From assembly GCF_045291395.1 (NCBI RefSeq), contig NZ_CP152342.1, positions 1,984,001 to 2,048,000 on the forward strand: a stretch of DNA of 64,000 bases, given 5' to 3'. Positions 9,156-16,734 of the stretch are shown here, piece by piece (position 1 is the first letter of the stretch; every line of letters begins with the position of its first letter). A model generated the notes under the pieces. That model searched no databases. It saw nothing but the letters and a program-made list of their open reading frames with translations, and was not told where the DNA came from. The position numbers and the translations under genes are program-made. The DNA comes from MR-S7 sp000400995. Lineage in GTDB: Bacteria; Pseudomonadota; Gammaproteobacteria; Burkholderiales; Burkholderiaceae_C.

Positions 9156-9770
9156 TTATTCCAGCCGGTGCTCCAGCCCGGCCGCGCTGGGCTCCGCGCA
9201 CCACACGTCCAGGCGGAAATCCACATCCCGCACCTCCAGCACGCGCGGCAGCGCCAGGCCCGCGTGCAGGCGGGTGTGCACGGCGTCTCCGTCCAGCGCG
9301 CAGTCCGGTATCGGGTGCCGCCAGTGGCAGGCGAGCACGGTGCCATGCGGCAGCAGGCTCGCGCGCAGGGCATGCAGCAGGCCGTCCAGCGCGGGCGGCG
9401 CCAGGTAGTAGAGGAATTCGCTGAGCACGACCAGGTCGAACCGGCGGCCGTGCGGCCACTGCTCTGGAAGCCAGGCCTGCATGCATTCCACGTGCGCCTG
9501 CCCCGCAAGGCGCTCGCGCGTGGTGTGCACGGCCGGGGCGGCGGTGTCGCAGGCCAGCAGGCGGTCGCAGCGCGCGGCCAGCGGCGCAGTCAGGCCGCCG
9601 TTGGCGCAGGCAGGCTCGAAAGCGGCGCCGTAGCGCTGGCGCGGCAGGCTGGCGAGCACCAGGGCGCGCTTGCGGGCCTCGTACCAGCTGCCCTCGAAGC
9701 GCCAGGGATCGGGGCTGTGCGCGTAGAGGCGCTCGAAGTACGGCGCATCCATCGCGGCGCCAGCGCTCAT
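9156..9770 (-). CDS. NodS-like SAM-dependent methyltransferase
   Basis: Small class I methyltransferase of 204 residues. After PDPWRFEGSWYEARKRA, typical of the NodS-like group, comes the SAM-binding strand AAFEPACANGGLTAPLA, then CDRLLACDTA and the motif FDLVVLSEFLYYLAP. NodS enzymes N-methylate a deacetylated amino sugar in rhizobial Nod factors; other members of the family have unknown substrates. The start ATG (9770) overlaps the stop of the PIG-L deacetylase gene as ATGA, so the two proteins are translationally coupled; fused deacetylase-methyltransferases are known to me from related clusters. Last gene of a four-gene operon. Confidence 0.85.
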   Translation of the reverse strand: MSAGAAMDAPYFERLYAHSPDPWRFEGSWYEARKRALVLASLPRQRYGAAFEPACANGGLTAPLAARCDRLLACDTAAPAVHTTRERLAGQAHVECMQAWLPEQWPHGRRFDLVVLSEFLYYLAPPALDGLLHALRASLLPHGTVLACHWRHPIPDCALDGDAVHTRLHAGLALPRVLEVRDVDFRLDVWCAEPSAAGLEHRLE

Positions 9771-10584
9771 GGCTCGACGAAGAAATATTCCGCGCCCCAC
9801 TCGGCGCGCTGCAGGATGGCCTCTTCGAGGATGGGCGGCAGCCCGCCCGCGCGCGGCGTTCTCTGCGTGGCGTGCAGGGCCAGCGCGTGGCGCTTGCAGG
9901 CGGCGGAGTCGGGCGCCACCGGCACGGCGCACAGGCGCGCCCAGGGGATCAGCGGGTCACGGGTGTCGGCCCAGTGCCACATCCACACCGGCGCCTCGGC
10001 CACGGTGCAGCCCTGGCGCGCCGCGGCGGCCACGGTGGCGGCGCCGCAGGCTTCGTGGTCGGGGTGGCCGTCCCACCGCCAGGTGGTGAGCGCCACGTCG
10101 CCCGGCTGCAGCAGCGCTTCCAGCATGGCCTGCAGGCGCGGCGCGTAGCGCATCACGCGCCCGTCGGGCACGCCCAGGCGCAGCACGGGCAACGCCCGCC
10201 CGGCCGAGAGGCGCAGCAGGCCGGCCGCGCTTTCCGCGCGGCGCTGCTCGGCCAGGCGCGGCGCGGGCCATTCGGGGTCGCCCGGGTGGCTGGCCTCGCC
10301 GTCGGTCACGGCCACGACCAGCGCCTCGCCGCCGCGCGCGAGGTGGCCGTGCAGCAGGCCGCCGCAGGCCAGCACTTCGTCGTCGGGGTGCGGCGCCACC
10401 ACCACCAAGCGCTGCGCGGGCGTGAGCCAGGGCGGGCTGGTGTGGCGGGTCACGCCCATGCGCGCCAGCCAGGACTGCCAGACGTCGGCGGACGTGCCCG
10501 CGCCGGCGATGTGGCGCGTGGCGGGGGTGTTGTGGGGGGCGCGGCCACGGGGGCGGCGCGCTCGGCGATGGTCACAAAGTCCAT
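9767..10584 (-). CDS. PIG-L family deacetylase, N-terminal frameshift
   Basis: Zinc-dependent N-deacetylase of the PIG-L/LmbE group. The hallmark VVAPHPDDEVLACGG and the second metal motif GHPDHEA are present, so the enzyme should remove an acetyl (or acyl) group from an amino sugar. The frame carrying these motifs is open from about 10639, but the natural start appears to be the ATG at 10584. That ATG follows GAGGAGG, overlaps the end of the upstream gene and encodes MDFVTIAERAAPVAA. The two frames join perfectly if one G is restored in the run of six at 10534-10539, giving 272 residues. Without correction the first usable in-frame ATG is at 10459. Confidence 0.82.
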
Positions 10585-11597
10585 GGGGCCTCCTCTTGTG
10601 CGGCGAGCTGGCCCAGGGCGGCGTCGTCCTTGGGGCCATGGCTCTGGCGGATGAACACGGGCAGGTCGGCGGCGTGGCGGGCGAAGGCCGCGTCCTGGCA
10701 GAAAGGGGCGGCGCCCAGCGCCTGGCCGGCTTCGTCGAGCACGGTGCGCGCGGTGCGCTCGGCCGACTGGCGCGTGCGCAGCGCCACGGCCTGCGCCAGG
10801 GCGCGCGGGTGCGCGTCGATCCATGCCGCGGCGGCGCGCAGCAGCGCCGCCGTGGACTGCAATGCCACGTCCGTGCGGCCCAGCGCGGCCTGCCGCCACG
10901 GCGGTGCGGAGGGCTGGCGCGCCGCGCGGTGCAGCGCCTGGCCGATGGCGCAGGCGCTGCCCCACCAGCACGCGGCGATGCCCGCGCCGCCCTGCCAGAA
11001 GCCGAGGCGGTCGAGGTAGGCGCCTTCCGCGCCCACGGCGATGGCGGGCGCGTCGTCGAAATGCACGACCGCCGTGGCGCTGCCCGCCATGCCGACGGCC
11101 TGCCAGCCCCGGCCGTCCACGCGCACGCCGGGCTGGCGCAGCGCCACGGCCACGAGCTGGGGGTGTTCGCGGCCCGGCCGCCACGCGGTCAGCAGCGCAT
11201 GCGTGAGCGATGCGGCGCCGGAGCACCACGCCTTCGCGCCGCGCAGCCGCCCGTCGGGCGTGAGCGTGGCGCGGGCCGTGGGCGCCTCGGCCGCCCAGGT
11301 GCCCCAGAGAGCGCCCGCCGGGCCGGGTGCGCCGCCCAGTTCGGCCATGATGGCCAGCGCATCGGTGTGGCCTTCGTAGAGCTTGGCCAGCGACAGGTCG
11401 TGCGCCGCCACGGCAGCCAGCGCCTGCCAGCGCGCGAGCGTGGCGCCCTGGCCGGGCAGCGGCAGGCGGTCGCAGCCTGCGTCCACCAGGCGCCGCAACT
11501 GCTGCGCCGCGCCGCCGCTGCCGCCCTCGCCCGCCAGGCAGGCGCGCACGCGCTGTGCGGGCGGCTGGGGCAGGGATGCGATGGCCGACGCGCTCAT
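10572..11597 (-). CDS. Acyl-CoA dehydrogenase-like flavoprotein, atypical
   Basis: A 341-residue protein with the general layout of acyl-CoA dehydrogenases: an N-terminal helical part, a central beta part with LRGAKAWCSGA (corresponding to the G-K-x-W/F-I flavin-contact region) and a C-terminal helical bundle. It is shorter than typical family members (about 380), and I do not find the usual Y-x-x-x-R-x-x-F-G signature or an obvious catalytic Glu, so the substrate and even dehydrogenase activity are uncertain. Its ATG (11597) overlaps the glycosyltransferase stop, and its stop overlaps the PIG-L start. It may act on an acyl group of the product made by this operon. Confidence 0.75.
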   Translation of the reverse strand: MSASAIASLPQPPAQRVRACLAGEGGSGGAAQQLRRLVDAGCDRLPLPGQGATLARWQALAAVAAHDLSLAKLYEGHTDALAIMAELGGAPGPAGALWGTWAAEAPTARATLTPDGRLRGAKAWCSGAASLTHALLTAWRPGREHPQLVAVALRQPGVRVDGRGWQAVGMAGSATAVVHFDDAPAIAVGAEGAYLDRLGFWQGGAGIAACWWGSACAIGQALHRAARQPSAPPWRQAALGRTDVALQSTAALLRAAAAWIDAHPRALAQAVALRTRQSAERTARTVLDEAGQALGAAPFCQDAAFARHAADLPVFIRQSHGPKDDAALGQLAAQEEAPWTL

Positions 11598-12274
11598 GCC
11601 GCGGCCCCCATGGGGTGCAAGGACGGCAGCGCCAGCCGCTCCAGCGTGGCGCCGAAGCCCTCGCACGCGCGATAGCTGCGGCGTGCGCTGGTGGTGACGC
11701 GCGGCGCCGCGCTCCAGGCGATGCGCGCGCCCCAGGCCTGCAGCGCGCGCACCAGCGCCACGTCTTCATGGCAGACCAGCGGCGCGAAGCCGCCCGCGCC
11801 GCTGTAGGCATGGGCGCTCACGCCCAGGTTGGCGCCGTGGATGTGGCCGTGGCCGTCCGCGTCGCGGTAGCCGGCCTCGAACGCCGCGCGCACGGCGGGC
11901 GTGTGCTCGCGCCAGTCCTGCACCTGCACCGTGCCGCACACCGCGTCGCTGCGCTGCGCGAGCTGCTGCGACAGCCAGTCGGGCGCGACGCGGCTGTCTG
12001 CATCGGTGAAGGCCAGCCAGCGCGCGCCGGCCGCCAGCGCCGCCTGCGCCCCGGCCGCGCGCGCCAGGCCCACGTTGCGCGCCTGCACGTGCACCGTGAG
12101 CGCGCCCCAGCGCACGGCGACGGCGTGCGAGCCGTCGGTGCAGCAGTCGAGCGCGACGACGACGAGCACGTCCTCGCCCTCCAGGCGGGGGCAGCGCGCC
12201 GCACGGCGCAATGAGCGCAGGCAGGCGCCGAGGTGGCGTTCTTCATCATGCGCGGGAACGACGATGGCGATCAT
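11594..12274 (-). CDS. Glycosyltransferase family 2
   Basis: GT-A fold glycosyltransferase of 226 residues, first gene of the operon. MIAIVVPAHDEERHLGACLRSL is the N-terminal nucleotide-binding strand; LAFTDADSRVAPDW holds the DxD-type metal motif, and GANLGVS plus VCHEDVALV (the catalytic ED) complete the GT2 pattern. No transmembrane helix is seen, so it probably works at the cytoplasmic face or in solution. It would transfer a sugar from a nucleotide donor to an acceptor later deacetylated by the PIG-L protein and methylated by the NodS-like enzyme. Donor and acceptor are unknown. Confidence 0.88.
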   Translation of the reverse strand: MIAIVVPAHDEERHLGACLRSLRRAARCPRLEGEDVLVVVALDCCTDGSHAVAVRWGALTVHVQARNVGLARAAGAQAALAAGARWLAFTDADSRVAPDWLSQQLAQRSDAVCGTVQVQDWREHTPAVRAAFEAGYRDADGHGHIHGANLGVSAHAYSGAGGFAPLVCHEDVALVRALQAWGARIAWSAAPRVTTSARRSYRACEGFGATLERLALPSLHPMGAAA

Positions 12275-12394
12275 GGCGGCGCGGCGGGAGTGGAAGGTGT
12301 CCCGACGGTAGCTGCCCCGCCCTGCCCGCCCGCGTAGGACGCCGGAGATTGGCGCCCGAGGAAAAAGGCGCGGCTCTCGGTAGACCAGCTACCA

Positions 12395-12443
12395 GAAATA
12401 TAGCTGCCAGCGCTTGCTGCACAAGCGCTGGAGGCTGATTTGG
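12395..12443. repeat. Intergenic hairpin repeat, copy 3
   Basis: ATATAGCTGCCAGCGCTTG-CTGCA-CAAGCGCTGGAGGCTGATTT, a good copy with perfect arms. It sits directly downstream of the MFS stop codon (minus strand), so it may terminate that transcript before the glycosyltransferase operon. The remaining bases 12275-12394 hold the presumed promoter of that operon; I recognise no motif there. Confidence 0.8.
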
Positions 12444-12444
12444 C

Positions 12445-13671
12445 TCATGCCCTGGCAGGTGCCAGCGCGGGCGATTCCCGGATCGGCAGGCTCGCCAGCG
12501 CGGCGCCCGCAGCCAGGGCGATGTCCATGTACCAGACCCAGTCGTAGCTGCCCGTGGCCTGGAACACCGTGCCGCCGAGGTAGGCGCCCAGGAAGCCGCC
12601 GATCTGGTGCGCCAGCATCACCAGCCCGAACAGCATCGCCATGTTGGCCGTGCCGAACATCTTGGCCACCAGCCCTGCCGTGGGCGGCACGGTGGAGAGG
12701 AACGTCACGCCCATCACCGCCGAGAAGACCAGCACCACGGCGGGCGTCTTGGGCGCCAGCAGGAACACCAGCACCGCCACGCCGCGCGTGGCGTAGAGCA
12801 GCACCAGCAGCGACTTCATGCGCCAGCGCCCCACGGCCCAGCCCATGAGCAGGCTGCCCGCGATGTTGAAGAGGCCGATCACCGCCAGCGCCCAGCCGCC
12901 CACCTCGGGCGGCAGCCCGCACGCGGCAATCACGCCCGGCAGGTGCGTGGCGAGAAACGCCACGTGGAAGCCGCAGACCAGGAAGCCGGCCGCCAGATAG
13001 CGGTAGCCGGGCGTGACCAGGGCCTGCGCGATGGCCTCGCGCGCGCTCAAGGCCCGCATGCCCGACGCGGCCGCCGCCTGCGCGGCCAGCGCGTTGGAGT
13101 TGCCGCGCAGCACCCAGGCCGCGGGCAGCGCCAGCAGCACCAGCACGCCCAGCCACTGCATCGCGCCCGCCCAGCCCACGCTGGCGGTGAGGCCCACGGC
13201 GATGGGCGCCATGGCGAACTGGCCGAACGAGCCACCCGCGTTGACGATGCCGCTGGCCAGCCCGCGCCGCTGCGGCGGCACGAGGCGCGTGGTGGCGGCC
13301 ATCAGCACCGACGGCCCCGCCATGCCCGCGCCGCCCGCCGCCAGCACGCCGATGGCGAAGACCAGCCCCGCCGTGCTTTGCATCAGCGGCGTGATGCAGG
13401 TGCCGACGACCACCAGCACCACCCCGGCGGCCAGCACGCGCCCCGTGCCGATGCGGTCGGCCACCGCGCCCGCGAAGGGCTGCGTGAGGCCCCACCAGAG
13501 CTGGCCGAACGCGAAGGCCAGGCTGATGCTGGCCAGCCCCAGGCCGGTGGAGGTGTTGAGCGGCGAGAGGAACAGGCCCATGGTCTGCCGCGTGCCCATC
13601 GTGAGCGCGAAGGCGCCCGCCGCCGCCAGCAGCACCCACGCGAGGGTGCGGGAGTCACTGCGCGCCGTCAT
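12445..13671 (-). CDS. MFS transporter
   Basis: Major facilitator of about 408 residues with the twelve hydrophobic segments of the family. The segment PFAGAVADRIGTGRVL between helices 2 and 3 matches the G-x-x-x-D-R-x-G motif. The sequence resembles monocarboxylate/oxalate-formate-type members (AAAGAFALTMGTRQTMGLFLSPL). The ATG at 13671 lies inside the end of the MarR gene (17-base overlap), so the two are translationally coupled and the transporter is probably controlled by that regulator. It could be an efflux pump or an uptake carrier; the substrate is not evident. Confidence 0.88.
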   Translation of the reverse strand: MTARSDSRTLAWVLLAAAGAFALTMGTRQTMGLFLSPLNTSTGLGLASISLAFAFGQLWWGLTQPFAGAVADRIGTGRVLAAGVVLVVVGTCITPLMQSTAGLVFAIGVLAAGGAGMAGPSVLMAATTRLVPPQRRGLASGIVNAGGSFGQFAMAPIAVGLTASVGWAGAMQWLGVLVLLALPAAWVLRGNSNALAAQAAAASGMRALSAREAIAQALVTPGYRYLAAGFLVCGFHVAFLATHLPGVIAACGLPPEVGGWALAVIGLFNIAGSLLMGWAVGRWRMKSLLVLLYATRGVAVLVFLLAPKTPAVVLVFSAVMGVTFLSTVPPTAGLVAKMFGTANMAMLFGLVMLAHQIGGFLGAYLGGTVFQATGSYDWVWYMDIALAAGAALASLPIRESPALAPARA

Positions 13672-14128
13672 CGCCGGGCTCCGGTGCGGGGTCGAGCAGC
13701 GCCAGCGCATCGTCCAGCAGCGCGTGCAGCGCCGCCACGCGCTCCACGCCCAGCGTGTCGTTCAGGGCCAGCTGCGCCACCTTCCAGCGGCGCTGGGCCT
13801 CGGCGCGCTTGGCGCGGCCCGCATCGGTGATGTGCACGAGGCGGCTGCGCGCGTCGGGCCCTGCCTCCAGCGCGACCCAGCCCGCGTCCACCAGCGGGCG
13901 CAGGTTGCGCGTGAGCGTGGAGGCGTCCATGGTCATCGCCGCCGCGAGGTCGCCGGGGCGGATCGGTCCGAGCTTGAGCACGTGCGAGAGCAGCGAGTAC
14001 TGCGTGGTCTTGAGCCCGCAGCGTGCCATCTCCGCGTCGTAGTGTTGCGACACGCGGCGCATGAGCTGGCGCAGCTTGAAGTTGGTGCAGCCCTGGGGCT
14101 GCGTGGGTGCAGGGTCGGCGACTTGCAT
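13655..14128 (-). CDS. MarR family transcriptional regulator
   Basis: Winged-helix regulator of 157 residues. MRRVSQHYDAEMARCGLKTTQYSLLSHV is the dimerisation part, GPIRPGDLAAAMTMDASTLTRNLRPLVDAGWV the DNA-recognition helices and SRLVHITDAGRAKRAEA the wing. It is divergent from a thioesterase gene, and the 57-base gap holds two palindromes that are likely its operators. MarR proteins of this kind usually repress themselves and a neighbouring transporter until a small aromatic or phenolic ligand binds. Start chosen at 14128 because upstream codons in this frame lie over the divergent promoter. Confidence 0.9.
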   Translation of the reverse strand: MQVADPAPTQPQGCTNFKLRQLMRRVSQHYDAEMARCGLKTTQYSLLSHVLKLGPIRPGDLAAAMTMDASTLTRNLRPLVDAGWVALEAGPDARSRLVHITDAGRAKRAEAQRRWKVAQLALNDTLGVERVAALHALLDDALALLDPAPEPGDDGAQ

Positions 14129-14133
14129 GGTTT

Positions 14134-14162
14134 CATTGTATCTGCAATGATTGCATATGCAA
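14134..14162. promoter_or_regulatory. Palindromic operators between marR and thioesterase
   Basis: CATTG-TATCTG-CAATG (14134-14149) and the perfect palindrome TTGCATATGCAA (14151-14162) lie side by side in the divergent promoter region. Both are AT-rich islands of the size that MarR dimers bind, and one begins 6 bases before the marR start codon. Probable autoregulatory and divergent control sites. Confidence 0.5.
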
Positions 14163-14185
14163 ATCAACCAGCGGAAAGGCGCTGC

Positions 14186-14737
14186 ATGACCCACAACCAC
14201 CCCCTCGAACAATGGCTCGCGCAGGAGCGCGAAACCACCGCGCGGCTCAATGCCGGCGCAGGCCCCGGAGTCGCCCGGCGCGAGCAGATCGCCCACCTCA
14301 CGGGCCTGCAGATGATGCAGGCCATGCTGCGCGGCGAGCTGCCCTACGCGACCATCGCGCGCACGCTGGACTTCCTGCTCGTCGAGGTGGACGAGGGACG
14401 CGCGGTGTTCCAGGGGACGCCCGGCGCGGCCCACCTGAACCCCATGGGCACGGTGCACGGCGGCTGGTTCGCCACGCTGCTCGACTCGGCCCTGGGCTGC
14501 GCCGTGCACACGCGCATGCCGCCGGGGCGCGGCTACACCACGGCGGAACTGGGCGTGAACCTGGTCAAGGCGCTCACGCCCCAGGTGCAGCGCGTGCGCG
14601 CCGAGGGCCGCGTGGTCCACTGCGGCCGCCAGCTCGCCACGGCCGAGGCGCGCCTCACCGGCCCCGACGGCACGCTGTACGCGCACGCCACGACGACCTG
14701 CCTGGTCTTCGACTTGCCGGCACAATCGCGGGCATGA
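14186..14737 (+). CDS. PaaI family acyl-CoA thioesterase
   Basis: Hotdog-fold thioesterase of 183 residues. The N-terminal helix-rich extension is followed by the hotdog core with HLNPMGTVHGGWFATLLDSALGCAVHT, the PaaI pattern of Asn and His-Gly-Gly around the active site, and ends with LYAHATTTCLVFDLP. Expected to hydrolyse an aromatic or medium-chain acyl-CoA. It is divergent from marR, and its TGA overlaps the ATG of the glyoxalase gene, so these two are co-translated. A link of the thioesterase to the MFS carrier through shared MarR control is an inference. Confidence 0.88.
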   Translation: MTHNHPLEQWLAQERETTARLNAGAGPGVARREQIAHLTGLQMMQAMLRGELPYATIARTLDFLLVEVDEGRAVFQGTPGAAHLNPMGTVHGGWFATLLDSALGCAVHTRMPPGRGYTTAELGVNLVKALTPQVQRVRAEGRVVHCGRQLATAEARLTGPDGTLYAHATTTCLVFDLPAQSRA

Positions 14738-15150
14738 GATTCCTCCACACGATGCTGCGCGTTGGCAACCTCCAGCGCTCGATTGACTTCTACACCCAGG
14801 TGCTCGGCATGCAACTGCTGCGCACGTCCGAGAACCCCGAATACCGATACTCGCTGGCCTTCCTCGGCTTCGAGGGCGGCAACCCCGGCCAGGCCGAGAT
14901 CGAGCTGACCTACAACTGGGGCACCGAGAGCTACGACATGGGCACGGCCTACGGCCACATCGCCCTGGGCGTTCCCGACGCCTACGCGGCCTGCGAGAAG
15001 ATCAAGGCCGCCGGCGGCAACGTGACGCGCGAGGCCGGGCCGGTCAAGGGCGGCACGACGGTGATCGCGTTCGTGACGGATCCGGACGGCTACAAGATCG
15101 AGCTGATCGAGCGCAAGCACGATCTGGTGGCGGGCACCGGGTTGCGCTGA
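14734..15150 (+). CDS. gloA: Lactoylglutathione lyase (glyoxalase I)
   Basis: Converts the hemithioacetal of methylglyoxal and glutathione to S-lactoylglutathione. The protein has 138 residues, the bacterial nickel-type length. The four metal ligands appear at His5 (MRFLHTMLRV), Glu57 (AEIELTYNWG), His75 (YGHIALGV) and Glu123 (KIELIERK), one residue off E. coli GloA numbering from the second onward. RYSLAFLGF and TDPDGYKIELIE are strongly conserved. The ATG overlaps the thioesterase stop (ATGA). Confidence 0.96.
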   Translation: MRFLHTMLRVGNLQRSIDFYTQVLGMQLLRTSENPEYRYSLAFLGFEGGNPGQAEIELTYNWGTESYDMGTAYGHIALGVPDAYAACEKIKAAGGNVTREAGPVKGGTTVIAFVTDPDGYKIELIERKHDLVAGTGLR

Positions 15151-15158
15151 GTCGCTCC

Positions 15159-15208
15159 TGTTTTAATAGCTTCCTGCGCTTGATGGATAAGCGCTAGAGG
15201 CTGTTTTC
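15159..15208. repeat. Intergenic hairpin repeat, copy 4
   Basis: TTTTAATAGCTTCCTGCGCTTG-ATGGA-TAAGCGCTAGAGGCTGTTTT. Lies between the convergent ends of gloA (+) and the dynamin-like GTPase gene (-), ending 6 bases before the latter's stop. Confidence 0.78.
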
Positions 15209-15213
15209 ATGCT

Positions 15214-16734
15214 CTATCCAGCTTGCGTGCGCAGCTCCCGCGCGATTTCCTGCAGGGGCTGTCCGCATTGCTGCAGCCGTCCTTTCAGGCCCTCGACACC
15301 ATCGGCAAGCCGTGAAAGGACGGCATTGCAATGCTCCAGCCTCTCGCCGAAGGCGCCGTCCAGTTGCTGGCGTATTGCGTCCTGCAAGGCCGCATGAAGG
15401 CGCTCATGGTCTGGAACCATCGGCGGCAGTTGGATCGCCACGGTGATGCCCCCCGATATCGGGTAGTCCGCCAGGATCGCCCACAGGTCATGGATGGTCT
15501 GCTGCACCAGGCGCGACACGGCAGCGCACAGCGTGGGCAGGTTGCCGTCGTGCTGCTCCATCAGCGCGGGCAGCTCCGGAATGATCGTGCGCCATGCGGT
15601 GCGCAGCATGCCTGTCTTGTGTTGCTGCAAGCGCTCCCGCTCCCGCCCCAGAGCCGCCTGGAAGCTGGCGATGGAGGGCAGGATCTCCGACCCGACCGCA
15701 GCCAGCACGTTTTCCTGCACATGGTGCAGCAGCACCTCGGCCGGCTTGCGCCGCTTGTAGTCCAGTGCCGGCGCCAGCATGTCCAGGAGCGCCGCGTACA
15801 GGCGCGGCAAGCCCGCCGCCTCCAGCGCGGCTGCCGTCTGGCCTTGCGCGCGCGCGGCATGCGCCGAGACCGAGACAGGCGCCTTGAGCAGCCGCGGATC
15901 GACGCCCATCTGCCGCAGCTTGTCCAGCGCGCGCTGCCGCACGTCGGCCTCCTGCAGCGCGCGGTCGGCCGGTGTCTTGTTGCGCAGGCATTTGCGGATC
16001 TCGCCGTCGATTTCGTCCTCTTCGATGACGTCGCTGCGCGTGATCACCGGCAGCAGCGGCTTGCTGCGGCGCAGCTCGCGCGCCAGTTCATGAAGCTCCT
16101 GCACCTGCCCGGGCGAGCTGGAGCTGGTCAGCCACAGCACGCCGTCGGCGCTGTCGGTGAAGCGCTGCGTGAGCGCCGCGTTCTCCGGCGTCGCGGAATG
16201 CAGGCCGGGCGTGTCCAGCAGCACCAGCCGCTCGCCCAGGCACACGCCCTGCAGGCGGACGGTGGTCTCGGTCGCGCCTTCGCGCAGCCGCTCACCCGAC
16301 TCCACGATGCGGCCCGCTTCGAGGTGGAAATAGCGCACCGGCCGGCCGTGCGCGGCAAAGCGGTCGGCCAGGAAGTTGCACAGCGCGCTTTTGCCCGCAT
16401 TGAACTTGCCGAACACCAGCAGCATCAGCCGGCTGTCGAAATTGCCCGCCAGCGCCTGCGCGGGCTGCAGTGCGGCCCATTGCCGCGCCCAGCGCGCGCA
16501 GCAGTCCTGCAGCAGGCGGTCGATGGCATCGGCCTGCCGCGCCAGCGCGCCGTCGGCATGCAGGCCCTGGGGCGGCGGCATCCCTGCCTCCATGTTCTGC
16601 TCAAGCCGAGCCAGCCATTCATCGAGCTGGCGCAAAACGTCCGACAGATCCGCTGCGCCCCATTCGGCCGCATCGGTGCATTCCAGCAGGCGCAGCTCAT
16701 CGACGCCATCGATACGATCGGCGGTGGGGTTCAC
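15214..16734 (-). CDS. Dynamin-like GTPase, second of a pair
   Basis: A 506-residue protein with a dynamin-type GTPase domain: G1 GKFNAGKS at 109-116, a Thr-rich switch (GATETTVRLQG), G3 LLDTPG near 172-177 and TRSDVIEED in the G4 position. A long alpha-helical region follows, with a heptad-like stretch near FQAALGRERERLQQHK, as expected for the stalk of bacterial dynamin-like proteins. No transmembrane helix is evident, so membrane contact would be peripheral. The GTG start (16734) overlaps the stop of the first GTPase gene as GTGA, showing tight coupling. Bacterial dynamins often occur as such heterotypic pairs and remodel membranes; the role here is unknown. Confidence 0.8.
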   Translation of the reverse strand: MNPTADRIDGVDELRLLECTDAAEWGAADLSDVLRQLDEWLARLEQNMEAGMPPPQGLHADGALARQADAIDRLLQDCCARWARQWAALQPAQALAGNFDSRLMLLVFGKFNAGKSALCNFLADRFAAHGRPVRYFHLEAGRIVESGERLREGATETTVRLQGVCLGERLVLLDTPGLHSATPENAALTQRFTDSADGVLWLTSSSSPGQVQELHELARELRRSKPLLPVITRSDVIEEDEIDGEIRKCLRNKTPADRALQEADVRQRALDKLRQMGVDPRLLKAPVSVSAHAARAQGQTAAALEAAGLPRLYAALLDMLAPALDYKRRKPAEVLLHHVQENVLAAVGSEILPSIASFQAALGRERERLQQHKTGMLRTAWRTIIPELPALMEQHDGNLPTLCAAVSRLVQQTIHDLWAILADYPISGGITVAIQLPPMVPDHERLHAALQDAIRQQLDGAFGERLEHCNAVLSRLADGVEGLKGRLQQCGQPLQEIARELRTQAG

